A stretch of DNA of 64,000 bases from CALLPQ01 sp039819545 (GTDB lineage Bacteria > Pseudomonadota > Alphaproteobacteria > Caulobacterales > Parvularculaceae): positions 1 to 64,000 of the forward strand of contig JBCBRS010000013.1 of assembly GCA_039819545.1 (NCBI GenBank). Direction: 5' to 3'. Position 1 is the first letter of the stretch; each line of letters starts with the position of its first letter. Below the pieces are notes generated by a model that saw nothing but the letters and a program-made list of their open reading frames with translations, was not told the origin of the DNA and ran no database searches. The translations under genes were made by a program, and so were the position numbers. This document shows positions 17,417 to 25,862 of the stretch, one piece after another.

Positions 17417-18013
17417 CTAATCCCCGCGGCGGCGGATGTCGCCGATGCCTTCTTCCTGGCCTCGGCGGATGGCGAGGGAGCCGGTGCGCGAAATCTCTGT
17501 CAAACCCAGCGGCACCATCAATTCGCGGAAGGCATCAATCTTTGGCTTATCGCCGGTCAGTTCGAAAACCAGAGACGTCGTTGACACATCAATCGTCCGA
17601 GCGCGGAAGATATCGGCAAGCCGCATCGCTTCCACCCGGCGTTCACCCTCGCTGATCACTTTGAACAGACCCATTTCCCGCTCAATAGCATTGGGGTTAT
17701 CGGTCACATTACCCACACGGCGCACCGGCACGAGCCGGTTCAACTGCAGTTCGATTTGCTCCAGTGTTGACCGTGTTCCGGAGGTGACAATGGTGATCCG
17801 CGAGCGGTGCTTTTCAATATCGGTTTCCGCCACGGTAAGACTTTCAATATTATAGCCGCGTGCCGAAAACAGGCCCACGACCCGGGCGAGAACACCGGGC
17901 TCATTATCCACAATGCACGCGATCGTCCGGCTTTCAACCACGTCTTCCACCGGCGGGGCCGCATAGACGGACGCGGAAGTCGCAGACAAATCGCTCTTCG
18001 TACCATCAGCCAT
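17417..18013 (-). CDS. ilvH: Acetolactate synthase small (regulatory) subunit
   Basis: The small subunit of acetohydroxyacid synthase; it activates the large subunit and carries valine feedback inhibition. The 198-residue protein has an N-terminal ACT domain (residues about 28-100, beginning SRTIACIVDNEPGVLARVVGLFSARGYNIESL). A second ACT-like domain follows (about 105-185, with VFELTGDKPKIDAF). An extra N-terminal tail of about 25 residues precedes the first ACT domain. It overlaps the end of ilvI (TGATG), so the two are coupled. Confidence 0.96.
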   Translation of the reverse strand: MADGTKSDLSATSASVYAAPPVEDVVESRTIACIVDNEPGVLARVVGLFSARGYNIESLTVAETDIEKHRSRITIVTSGTRSTLEQIELQLNRLVPVRRVGNVTDNPNAIEREMGLFKVISEGERRVEAMRLADIFRARTIDVSTTSLVFELTGDKPKIDAFRELMVPLGLTEISRTGSLAIRRGQEEGIGDIRRRGD

Positions 18014-19866
18014 CAGACGAGTTTCCTTCCCGCCGCGTCGATTTCATTGCCTGTCACCTTTGCGGTATTGAGCAGCATCTCGTTATGGGCCTTGCCGGAC
18101 GGGATCATGGGAAAGCAGTTTTCGTCCTTCGTCACGCAGCAATCAAACAGAACCGGACCATCAAACGCGATCATTTCCTCAATTTTGGCATCAAGTTCTG
18201 CAGGGGTTTTGGCCCGCAGGCCAAGACACCCAAAAGCCTCCGCCATTTTTACGAAATCCGGCAGCGCATCAGAATAAGAATGCGAATAGCGTCCCCCATG
18301 GAGAAGCTCCTGCCACTGACGGACCATACCCATATATTCATTGTTCAGAATAAAGATCTTTATGGGCAGGCGGTGTTGCACCGCCGATGACATTTCCTGC
18401 ATCGTCATCTGCACCGAGGCCTCACCGGCGATATCGATGACCAGCGCGTCGCGGTGCGCGGCCTGAACGCCAAGGGCGGCAGGCAAGCCGTAACCCATGG
18501 TCCCCAAACCGCCAGAAGTCATCCACCGGTTCGGTTTGTCAAAATGATAATGCTGAGCCGCCCACATCTGATGCTGGCCCACCTCGGTGGTGATGTAGGT
18601 ATCGCGGCTTTTTGTCAGCTCATAGAGCCGTTCAATGGCATATTGCGGCTTGATATCAGTCTCGCTCTTTTCATAGGCGAAGGAATTGACCGACTGCCAG
18701 TCCGCAATCTGCTCTTTCCAGGGACCAATATCCGCGCGCCATGTGGCGCCATCGTCAGTCACCTGGTTCCACGCTTCCAGAAGATCGCGCAGCGCATGGC
18801 CGCAATCGCCGATGATCCCCACATCGACCCGCACATTTTTATTGATCGAGGACGGATCGATATCGATATGAATTTTTCGACTGTCGGGAGAGAACCCGTC
18901 AAGCCGCCCGGTGATCCGGTCATCAAAACGCGCACCGACACAGATCATCAGGTCGCAATCATGCATGGCATTATTGGCCTCATAGGATCCGTGCATGCCC
19001 AGCATGCCAAGCCATTGCGGGTCGGGCGCGGGATAAGAGCCAAGCCCCATCAAGGTTGACGTGATGGGAAAGCCCGTTGCCGCCACGAGGGCGCGCAGGG
19101 CCGCCACCGCGTCAGGCCCGGAATTGATAACCCCGCCACCGGTGTAAAAGACCGGGCGGCTTGCCGTCGCCATCATTCTGGCGGCGGTGGCGATATCGCG
19201 CGGGCTGGCGTCCACACGCGGGTGATAGGTGCGGTGCGCCACATGGGGGCCGGGTGCCTCATAAGGACAATCATTGAACTGAATATCCTTAGGGATATCG
19301 ATCACCACAGGTCCGGGGCGCCCGTGGGTTGCCACATAAAACGCCTCATGAATGCTATGGGCGAGGCTTTCTTCTTCGGAGACGAGATAGTTATGCTTTG
19401 AACAGCAGCGTGTGATGCCGATGGTATCACATTCCTGAAAGGCATCAGTACCAATCAGGGGGCGCGGCACCTGACCGGTGATTACGACCAACGGAATGGA
19501 ATCGAGCATGGCATCGGCAATGCCGGTCACCGCATTGGTCGCGCCGGGGCCAGAGGTGACGAGCACCACACCGGGCTTGCCGGTGGACCGGGCATAGCCT
19601 TCCGCGGCGTGGGCCGCGCCCTGTTCGTGGCGCATCAGGATGTGCTGAATTTTATCCTGCTTGAAAAGCGCGTCATAAATCGGCAGCACCGCCCCGCCGG
19701 GATAACCAAAAATCGTATCCACCCCATTTTCAATGAGCGCTTTGAGCACCACTTGCGCGCCGGTCATCATTGTGACGCCATAAGCGGCATCAGAAGGGGC
19801 GGCGTCCTGCCCCGTCTGTTGGGAATGCGCAGTTTTGGACGGCGGTGCAGTCAGTGCGCTCATCAT
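18013..19866 (-). CDS. ilvI: Acetolactate synthase large (catalytic) subunit
   Basis: A ThDP-dependent enzyme that makes acetolactate or acetohydroxybutyrate, the first common step of valine, leucine and isoleucine synthesis. The 617-residue protein has the N-terminal ThDP domain with GYPGGAVLPIYDAL and the conserved glutamate in MRHEQGAAHAAEGYAR. The central FAD-binding part has LGMLGMHGSYEAN, and the C-terminal ThDP motif is GDASVQM-like (here GEASVQMTMQE) with the NNEYMGMVRQWQ block. The D-to-E change in the usual GDG/GDA position is worth a check. The start follows GAGGAG. A leader with attenuator lies upstream. Confidence 0.96.
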   Translation of the reverse strand: MMSALTAPPSKTAHSQQTGQDAAPSDAAYGVTMMTGAQVVLKALIENGVDTIFGYPGGAVLPIYDALFKQDKIQHILMRHEQGAAHAAEGYARSTGKPGVVLVTSGPGATNAVTGIADAMLDSIPLVVITGQVPRPLIGTDAFQECDTIGITRCCSKHNYLVSEEESLAHSIHEAFYVATHGRPGPVVIDIPKDIQFNDCPYEAPGPHVAHRTYHPRVDASPRDIATAARMMATASRPVFYTGGGVINSGPDAVAALRALVAATGFPITSTLMGLGSYPAPDPQWLGMLGMHGSYEANNAMHDCDLMICVGARFDDRITGRLDGFSPDSRKIHIDIDPSSINKNVRVDVGIIGDCGHALRDLLEAWNQVTDDGATWRADIGPWKEQIADWQSVNSFAYEKSETDIKPQYAIERLYELTKSRDTYITTEVGQHQMWAAQHYHFDKPNRWMTSGGLGTMGYGLPAALGVQAAHRDALVIDIAGEASVQMTMQEMSSAVQHRLPIKIFILNNEYMGMVRQWQELLHGGRYSHSYSDALPDFVKMAEAFGCLGLRAKTPAELDAKIEEMIAFDGPVLFDCCVTKDENCFPMIPSGKAHNEMLLNTAKVTGNEIDAAGRKLV

Positions 19867-19991
19867 GGTTCTCCTCTATCGGGCCCGGCTGGCGCTGCCG
19901 GTGGTCGGCGCGGGCGCGGGTGCCACTATGGTTAAAGCCCGTTAAATTTTCGTCTGTTTTCAAATCCGTCGTTCGACCCGCAAGCGGCCAC

Positions 19992-20015
19992 AAAAAAAGG
20001 CCTCCGCAGAGACCC
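19992..20015 (-). terminator. Attenuator terminator in the ilvI leader
   Basis: A GC-rich stem (20015-19999 on the minus strand, GGGTCTC...GAGGCC with one bulge) is followed directly by seven U residues (19998-19992). It sits between the leader peptide and ilvI, where an attenuator is expected. Confidence 0.7.
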
Positions 20016-20043
20016 GAAACGCCGACAACCGTGCCCTGAAAAG

Positions 20044-20091
20044 TCAGGACCCGTCATCGGCGCTCATCACCACAAGAATAGATTTGGTCAC
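20044..20091 (-). CDS. Putative ilvIH leader peptide
   Basis: A 15-residue frame with a GTG start, reading MTKSILVVMSADDGS, behind an AAGGA ribosome-binding site. It contains I-L-V-V, the three branched-chain amino acids in a row, as in leader peptides of ilv attenuators. Its stop codon lies in a small CCTGA/TCAGG hairpin, and the U-tailed terminator follows 29 bases further. This suggests that ribosome stalling for lack of branched-chain aminoacyl-tRNA controls ilvI-ilvH. Confidence 0.7.
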   Translation of the reverse strand: MTKSILVVMSADDGS

Positions 20092-20177
20092 GGTTTCATT
20101 TCCTTACGCGATAAAAAGCTACGCCACGCCGTATAAATAAGTCAAGATTGCGTAAGACGGAAATTCATAGGGAAGTT

Positions 20178-20276
20178 TGTGACCGTCTTTCCGGGCAGGC
20201 CCAGCGCCGATCGAGGATTTTTCCCCTAAGCTCGGAACCCGATGAGAAAGACCCCGGCTCGCAGGCCGGGGAAACG
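20178..20276. repeat. Single divergent copy of the palindromic repeat family
   Basis: The copy has TTCCGGGCAGGCCCAGCGCCGA near its left end and a CCCCGGC...GCCGGGG hairpin at the right end. It lies between eno and the ilv leader, and on the minus strand the right hairpin could serve as an eno terminator. Confidence 0.6.
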
Positions 20277-20323
20277 CGCAGAGCGCAAACCTGGAAAAAA
20301 TTCTTTATTCAGTACACCCACAA

Positions 20324-21595
20324 TCAGGCAAAAATTTCGATGCCGGGATAGTGCGCGACGGGGCCCAGTTCTTCTTCGATCCGAAGGAGCTGGTTGTATT
20401 TCGCCAGGCGGTCAGAGCGCGCCAGCGAGCCCGTTTTGATCTGGCCGCAATTGGTGGCCACAGCAAGGTCGGCGATGGTTGTGTCCTCGGTCTCGCCGGA
20501 CCGATGGGACATCACGGCGGTGAAGCTATTGCGATGCGCCATGGCGACGGCGCCAAGGGTTTCGGTCAGGGTACCGATTTGGTTGACCTTGATGAGAATT
20601 GAGTTGGCGCACTCTTTTTCAATACCGGTTTTTAGGCGCGTCTGGTTGGTCACAAACAGATCATCACCCACCAATTGGCACCGATCACCGATCAGCGCCG
20701 TCAGCGTATGCCAGCCGTCCCAGTCATCTTCGGCCATGCCGTCTTCAATGGAGACAATGGGATAATCGTTCACAAGGCTGGCAAAATAGTCCGCCATGGC
20801 GGCGGCGCCGAGTGTCTTGCCCTCGCCTTCCAGATGGTAAGTGCCGTCCTTGTAAAACTCCGTGGACGCCGCATCGAGGGCGATAGCCACCTCTTCACCG
20901 GGGGCGTAGCCGGCTTTTTCCGTCGCGCGCATGATAAAATCGAGAGCCTCGCGGGCGGAGGAAAGACCGGGCGCAAAGCCGCCTTCATCTCCCACATTGG
21001 TGTTGTGACCGGCGGCGGCGAGTTCCTTTTTCAGGACCTGAAAGATCTCCGCCCCTGCCCGCAAGGCCTCGGAAAAGGTGGGCAGGCCCACGGGCATAAT
21101 CATGAATTCCTGAATATCGATCGGGTTATCGGCATGCGCCCCGCCATTGATGATATTCATCATCGGTACAGGGAGCGTGTGGGCATGCGCGCCGCCCACA
21201 TAGCGGTATAGGGACAGACCCGCCGATTGCGCCGCCGCTTTCGCGAGGGCCATGGACACCCCAAGAATTGCATTTGCGCCGAGCCGCGATTTGTTTGGCG
21301 TGTCGTCGAGATCAATCATCACCTGATCGAGATAGGCCTGGTCAGCGGCATCCATGCCGCTGAGCGCATCAAAGAGCTCTCCATTGACGGCCGAGACCGC
21401 CTGTTGAACGCCCTTGCCGCCAAAGCGTTCCCCACCATCGCGCAGTTCGTGCGCCTCGTGGGCACCGGTCGAAGCACCGGACGGCACGCCAGCGCGCCCC
21501 GACGCCCCATCTTCCAGAACCACCTCAACCTCCACGGTGGGGTTACCCCGGCTATCGAGAATTTCGCGGCCAATGATATCGGTGATGGCGGACAT
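20324..21595 (-). CDS. eno: Enolase
   Basis: Glycolytic enzyme converting 2-phosphoglycerate to phosphoenolpyruvate; also an RNA degradosome part in many bacteria. The 423-residue protein starts MSAITDIIGREILDSRGNPTVEV at ATG 21595 behind AAGGA. Conserved sites are visible: SGASTGAHEAHELRD, NVGDEGGFAP, the metal ligand region ALDAAST and SIEDGMAEDDW, and the C-terminal signature ILIKVNQIGTLTET with SHRSGETED. A longer open frame upstream of 21595 lacks enolase similarity and is not part of the gene. Confidence 0.97.
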   Translation of the reverse strand: MSAITDIIGREILDSRGNPTVEVEVVLEDGASGRAGVPSGASTGAHEAHELRDGGERFGGKGVQQAVSAVNGELFDALSGMDAADQAYLDQVMIDLDDTPNKSRLGANAILGVSMALAKAAAQSAGLSLYRYVGGAHAHTLPVPMMNIINGGAHADNPIDIQEFMIMPVGLPTFSEALRAGAEIFQVLKKELAAAGHNTNVGDEGGFAPGLSSAREALDFIMRATEKAGYAPGEEVAIALDAASTEFYKDGTYHLEGEGKTLGAAAMADYFASLVNDYPIVSIEDGMAEDDWDGWHTLTALIGDRCQLVGDDLFVTNQTRLKTGIEKECANSILIKVNQIGTLTETLGAVAMAHRNSFTAVMSHRSGETEDTTIADLAVATNCGQIKTGSLARSDRLAKYNQLLRIEEELGPVAHYPGIEIFA

Positions 21596-21873
21596 GGGCG
21601 TTCCTTTTGATTTGTATAAAGAGGATGTGTACAGACAGCACCGTGGTCTGTCCTTAGTAACACAAGCGCGATGAAGTGCCCGGCGCATGCCAAAGCGACA
21701 TGTGAGTGCTCTAGCCGGTGGGGGGCGAGCGGGCAACCGTAAGCATGCCCCAATGATGACAGAGCCCTGCCGCGCTTATCCCTTGAACGCGGTCGGCCCA
21801 AATCACCCGACCGAAGACTCACTACCCGACCGAAAATCCATTTGTCTGGCTGCGATAAATCGGCGCCAGGCGC

Positions 21874-22881
21874 CTAGTTTTTATCGTTCTTCGGAGCGGG
21901 GCGACCGCCACCAGCGCGAGGGACCGGTTTCACGGGCTTTTGGGGCCGGCGTGCAGGACGCGATGGGCGTGAGGGACGCGCCGCTGGCGGTTTGGAGCGC
22001 GCGGGCGGGCGGGCGCGTGGTGGCCGGGAGCGCGGCGGATTTGCCTTGGGCGGGCGCGACTGTGGGGGCCGCGACCGAGGCGGCCGGGACCGAGGTGGAT
22101 TGGCTGACCCCGGTGGCCGCGCGCGTGGTGGCCGCGAGCGCGGGGGCCGCTGACCTTCCTGATAGGGTCGCTCTGTGCGCGGGCGTTTTCGCACGGGCCG
22201 ATCGCGCAAAGGTCGGTCCTGCGAAGGCCGATCGGTCCGCGGCGGACGGCCACCGGGACGATCACCGCGCGGCGGCCTGCGATCATCATCATATCGGGGC
22301 CGGTCGCGTCTCGGGCGATCATTTCTGGGGCGATCACGTCTTGGACGATCACGATAGCGCGGCGGTGTCCGGTAGCCATCATAGCGCGGGTCATACCGTC
22401 CATCGCGGCGATACCGTCGGCCCGGATAATAGCCGCGCGCGCCATAGCGAAAATGCGATCCGCGAAAGCGGCGATAGCGCGAGACAAAACCGCGGTCGGG
22501 ATACCACGCGCAGAAATTGCCAAACCAGGGACTGATATACCCAACACTGTAGCCCACATTGACGGACTGATAGCTGCGCTGGGCCCTGTCGAAGCAGGCA
22601 CTTGCCTCTTGCTCGCACGAGGCCTGACAGCTGCCATAATCGGTGGTGCCCTCATACTCTTCGCATTGACGATAGCACGCGCCGACCTCCGCATCGCATA
22701 CCGCAAAGGCTTGCTGGTAGCCCCCGGTTGTTTCGCAGGCCGAAAGGAAAAGACCGAGACCGGAAACCACGAGGAAAAACCTGACGAGGCGCCACTTGGA
22801 AAGCCCATGCCCACGAAGCGTATTGCCCATCACATTTGTATCGTCCGAAATCTTGTACGCCTGCATCACGGTTCCCGTCAT
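21874..22881 (-). CDS. Lipoprotein with a cysteine-rich segment and long arginine-proline-rich tail
   Basis: The protein has a lipoprotein signal peptide: basic SKWRLVRFF, hydrophobic core, and lipobox LFLSAC. A segment with six cysteines follows (GACYRQCEEY, GSCQASCEQEASACF), then an aromatic region (VGYSVGYISPWFGNFCAWYPD). The last 200 residues are made almost only of R, P, D, S and G in short repeats such as RPPRSRPPRARPP. I start it at ATG 22881 behind AAGGGG; ATG 22830 would give a more usual signal length. The function is unknown. The low-complexity tail creates long accidental open frames on the other strand. Confidence 0.7.
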   Translation of the reverse strand: MTGTVMQAYKISDDTNVMGNTLRGHGLSKWRLVRFFLVVSGLGLFLSACETTGGYQQAFAVCDAEVGACYRQCEEYEGTTDYGSCQASCEQEASACFDRAQRSYQSVNVGYSVGYISPWFGNFCAWYPDRGFVSRYRRFRGSHFRYGARGYYPGRRYRRDGRYDPRYDGYRTPPRYRDRPRRDRPRNDRPRRDRPRYDDDRRPPRGDRPGGRPPRTDRPSQDRPLRDRPVRKRPRTERPYQEGQRPPRSRPPRARPPGSANPPRSRPPRSRPPQSRPPKANPPRSRPPRARPPARSKPPAARPSRPSRPARRPQKPVKPVPRAGGGRPAPKNDKN

Positions 22882-22997
22882 GTGCCCACCCCTTGATCGA
22901 TGGCCTCGATTTTTCGCCGACCACACTTGTCACGCGAAACTATAGAGGGTTTTGCAGGCATTTCAATTTCGGGGCCCAATCATTCGCCCGACAACAC

Positions 22998-23027
22998 AAA
23001 ACCGCCCGGTTCAGATAAACCGGGCGG
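22998..23027 (-). terminator. Rho-independent terminator downstream of rpmF
   Basis: A perfect 10-bp stem (CCGCCCGGTT and its complement, 23002-23011 and 23018-23027) is followed on the minus strand by four U residues. Confidence 0.65.
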
Positions 23028-23205
23028 CTAAGACTTTATGGCACCAAAAGATGAGCCGCGCTCAGAGGCTAAACGAGAAATCGGTTTTGTCTGTTGAAAC
23101 GGCTGTTTTTGCGAACCGAAGCGCAGCGGACATGCGCCATGCGAGCACCGGAAGCGCAGGAAATAGCGTTTGCAGACGCCATAACTGGATTTTTCGGCTG
23201 GGCGC

Positions 23206-23388
23206 TTAGTCGGACTTCGGCTCCAAGACCTGACGACCGCGGTATTTACCGCTTTTCAGGTCGATATGGTGCGGCCGGCGCAATTCGCCGGAGTCTTTGT
23301 CTTCGATATAGGCTGTTGACGAGATGGCATCGTGGCTGCGCCGCATGCCGCGCCGGGAGGGCGTAATCTTACTCTTGGGGACGGCCAT
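23206..23388 (-). CDS. rpmF: 50S ribosomal protein L32
   Basis: A 60-residue basic protein starting MAVPKSKITPSRRGMRRSHDA, the hallmark of L32, and continuing with ELRRPHHIDLKSGKYRGRQVL. The zinc-binding cysteines of some L32 proteins are absent, as in most alphaproteobacteria. A ribosome-binding site AAGGACC precedes the ATG. Transcription probably ends at the hairpin near 23000. Confidence 0.96.
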   Translation of the reverse strand: MAVPKSKITPSRRGMRRSHDAISSTAYIEDKDSGELRRPHHIDLKSGKYRGRQVLEPKSD

Positions 23389-23742
23389 GATGAGGTCCTT
23401 AGGTTTATGGGCGATTTAGCGCGTCGCCCCGACGAACCGGGGCCGCGAAAATTCGAGAATGCGGGAGGTAGCCGACACACCCCGCCTTCGCAAGATGGAA
23501 GGGCCAAAATTCCGCAAACTTTTTTTGACGCAAAAGCGCGCTGGTGAGGATGGTTGACGCGCTGTTTACGATAATTTTGCCGCAGACCCGTCATCCCACC
23601 GCCAATCCTCCGGCCAGCATGGTTAATTGCCATTGGTCAAATTGCATCTAGCCGCTTCAGCCGCCTGCAAGATCGCCTTGATAGACCTTTTCCCCTCGGT
23701 CGTCCGTGCCGGGATTTGTTGTGTTTTTCAGGGTGTGTGGTT
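23389..23742. other. Divergent intergenic region upstream of rpmF
   Basis: Holds the promoter region of rpmF (minus strand) and of the exported-protein gene to the right. No further gene, repeat or clear promoter match is seen. Confidence 0.4.
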
Positions 23743-24267
23743 GTGCGTAAGGCTTTTGTATTCGGGTTGTTTTTCAGTGTTGGTCTTCTGAGCTCGTTTG
23801 AGCCGGCGGTGACGGTGGCGCCGTCCGCGGCGCAAACTTATGCGGTGCGCCCGGCCCCGGTGGCGACAAGCCCGGCTTCGTTATGGAATGCCATGGGGCC
23901 CGGCGAGCGTTTGATCGTTGATCGCCTTGCCACCGATTTTTATGAGCGGTCCTTGCGCTATGCCCAGTCGCGGCAGATTGAACAGCAAACCGCGCATCGG
24001 TATCGCCAGGTCGCCCCGACGCAGCGGTCCGCCTATCGCCACGAGCGGCGCAGCCAGTGGGCCCACATGAACCCGTATCAGCAGCAAGCGCTGCGCGGTG
24101 CGAAACGCCCGCAATTCATGCACCTGAGCGAGCCGCAAAAATGGCCGTTCCGCACGCACGCGCTCAACCAGCTGACTGCCGCCGGGGCCATCGCCGCGCC
24201 CCCTGCGCCCGCCACACAAAACCAAACCCCCTATCAGGGCCGCTACCCAGGCGAGCGCGGTATCTAA
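23743..24267 (+). CDS. Exported DUF3106-like protein
   Basis: I start it at GTG 23743 behind AGGGTG, giving 174 residues. It opens with a signal peptide (MRKAFVFGLFFSVGLLSSF, cleavage probably after SAAQ). The mature part has repeated motifs of about 20 residues with P-x-x-Q-R and R-x-x-W (VAPTQRSAYRHERRSQW, MNPYQQQALRGAKRP, LSEPQKWPFR), the pattern seen in DUF3106 proteins. The tail is rich in A, P and Q. The role is unknown. Confidence 0.65.
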   Translation: MRKAFVFGLFFSVGLLSSFEPAVTVAPSAAQTYAVRPAPVATSPASLWNAMGPGERLIVDRLATDFYERSLRYAQSRQIEQQTAHRYRQVAPTQRSAYRHERRSQWAHMNPYQQQALRGAKRPQFMHLSEPQKWPFRTHALNQLTAAGAIAAPPAPATQNQTPYQGRYPGERGI

Positions 24268-24269
24268 AC

Positions 24270-24298
24270 AAAAAGGCCAGCGTGAGCACCGGCCTTTT
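24270..24298. terminator. Bidirectional Rho-independent terminator
   Basis: AAAAAGGCC (24270-24278) pairs with GGCCTTTT (24291-24298). The hairpin has U runs on both strands and lies between two convergent genes. Confidence 0.8.
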
Positions 24299-24333
24299 AG
24301 AACGCAATGGTAGCCCAGACGCTTTGCTTGGCT

Positions 24334-24675
24334 CTAGGCGTAGACGCTCTCTTTATTAAAATGCTTGCACAGCATGTAGTAAATGACCGCGCGATATTTA
24401 TTGCGGTTCGACCGACCATAGGTGTCGATGACGCTGTCGATGGCCTTGTCGAGGTCGGGGCTATCGGCGAGGCCCAGCTTTTTGATCAGATAGTTGTTTT
24501 TTACGGTGGCAAGCTCGTTCGGGTCGCCGCCAGAAACAGTTGAGCTGTCGGCGTTATAAATTGAGGGGCCAAGACCGATGGTGACCTTGGTCAAAAGATC
24601 CATATCCGGTGAGATGTTGCACTTGTCTTTCAGGTCTTCGGCATATTTCTCAATCAAATCATCACGTTTGCTCAT
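24334..24675 (-). CDS. DUF2853 family protein
   Basis: A 113-residue protein with the full DUF2853 pattern: MSKRDDLIEKYAEDLKDKC, MDLLTKVTIGLGPSIYNADSS, ELATVKNNYLIKKLGL and NKYRAVIYYMLCKHF. It is predicted all-helical and cytoplasmic. The family is common in alphaproteobacteria and has no assigned biochemical role. It stands alone, with a bidirectional terminator downstream. Confidence 0.9.
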   Translation of the reverse strand: MSKRDDLIEKYAEDLKDKCNISPDMDLLTKVTIGLGPSIYNADSSTVSGGDPNELATVKNNYLIKKLGLADSPDLDKAIDSVIDTYGRSNRNKYRAVIYYMLCKHFNKESVYA

Positions 24676-24840
24676 TTATCTCTCCATTTCGCTAAAACGC
24701 TTGAACCGGTCCGGTTGACGGGCCGACCACCCTTCCACGGGGAAAAACCAACCCCAAACACTTGCCTTACATGGGCGCATAGGAAGCTAATTCCCGGCCT
24801 AAATCAACAGCGGAAACCGCCCCCGCAAACTGGCTTATCC

Positions 24841-25764
24841 TTAGGCAATCGGATCAAGCCAGCCCCAACGGTCTTCGGTTTTCCCGCTGAACAGGCCGAA
24901 AAATGCATCCTGCAGGGCTGTGGTCACGGGGCGCTCGCCGGTGCCGATCTCGATTTTATCAACACTGCGCACGGGCGTGATTTCTGCCGCTGTGCCGGTG
25001 AGGAAGATCTCATCGGCCGCATAAAGCATTTCGCGGGGCATGGCTTGCTCCACAACCTCGATACCCAGATCAGCGGCGAGCGTTGTGACCGTATCGCGGG
25101 TGATACCTGCCAGAATGGCCGATGCCGTTGGCGGCGTGATGATCCGGCCTTTGTGGACAACAAAGAGATTTTCACCCGCGCCCTCGCTTAGCGTTCCATC
25201 ATGGGCAAGGCCAAGCCCTTCGGCATAGCCATGGCGTTTTGCCTCCATGGAAATCAGCCGCGAAGACAGGTAATTCCCCGCTGCTTTGACGCCCGCCGGC
25301 ACGGTGCCCGGCGCCAGCCGTCGCCAACTGGAGACCGCAACATCAATCCCGTTTTTCAAGCCGTCCTCGCCCAGATACGCCCCCCAGGGGAAGGCAGCGA
25401 CAATGAGGTCCGTATGACAATTACTGGACGATGGTCCCATCTCCCCATAACCCAAAAAAGCAAGCGGGCGAATATAGGCCGACGACAAACCATTCTCGCG
25501 CACCACATCGCGGCACACACCCATCAGGGTCTCAACCGAATAATCCAGCGGGAAATGGTACACGCGCGCGGAGTAATGCAGCCGCTCAATGTGCTCGCGG
25601 TTACGGAAAACACACACGCCCTTGTGCGGCGTTTCATAGGCGCGCATGCCCTCAAATACGCCGGTGCCGTAATGCAGCCCATGGGTCAGCACATGGGTTG
25701 TCGCCTCCGCCCAGGGGATCATCTCGCCATTGCGCCAGATGAGTTTTGCTTCTTGGATCGGCAT
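24841..25764 (-). CDS. ilvE: Branched-chain amino acid aminotransferase
   Basis: A class IV PLP-dependent transaminase that makes the last step of leucine, isoleucine and valine synthesis. It starts MPIQEAKLIWRNGEMIPW at ATG 25764, preceded by AGGAGT; the longer frame upstream has no family match. Visible sites include HGLHYGTGVFEGMRAY, the PLP lysine region in GVKAAGNYLSSRLISMEA, SEGAGENLFVV and the C-terminal TGTAAEITPV. Length 307 residues is normal. It stands alone rather than in an ilv operon. Confidence 0.96.
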   Translation of the reverse strand: MPIQEAKLIWRNGEMIPWAEATTHVLTHGLHYGTGVFEGMRAYETPHKGVCVFRNREHIERLHYSARVYHFPLDYSVETLMGVCRDVVRENGLSSAYIRPLAFLGYGEMGPSSSNCHTDLIVAAFPWGAYLGEDGLKNGIDVAVSSWRRLAPGTVPAGVKAAGNYLSSRLISMEAKRHGYAEGLGLAHDGTLSEGAGENLFVVHKGRIITPPTASAILAGITRDTVTTLAADLGIEVVEQAMPREMLYAADEIFLTGTAAEITPVRSVDKIEIGTGERPVTTALQDAFFGLFSGKTEDRWGWLDPIA

Positions 25765-25862
25765 GATTGTGACTCCTGCGTATTTGCATTCTTGTTGGGC
25801 AATGCGAAGAGAAGCGTCAAGGCCCGTTTCGTGCTTGGGTCGTCCGTTATCGAGGCCCTTTT

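Noticed and set aside
21687..22535. Plus-strand open frame of 282 codons and a second minus-strand frame at 21930-22814
   Set aside because: Both are by-products of the low-complexity R-P repeats of the lipoprotein gene; only the minus frame with signal peptide and lipobox is convincing.
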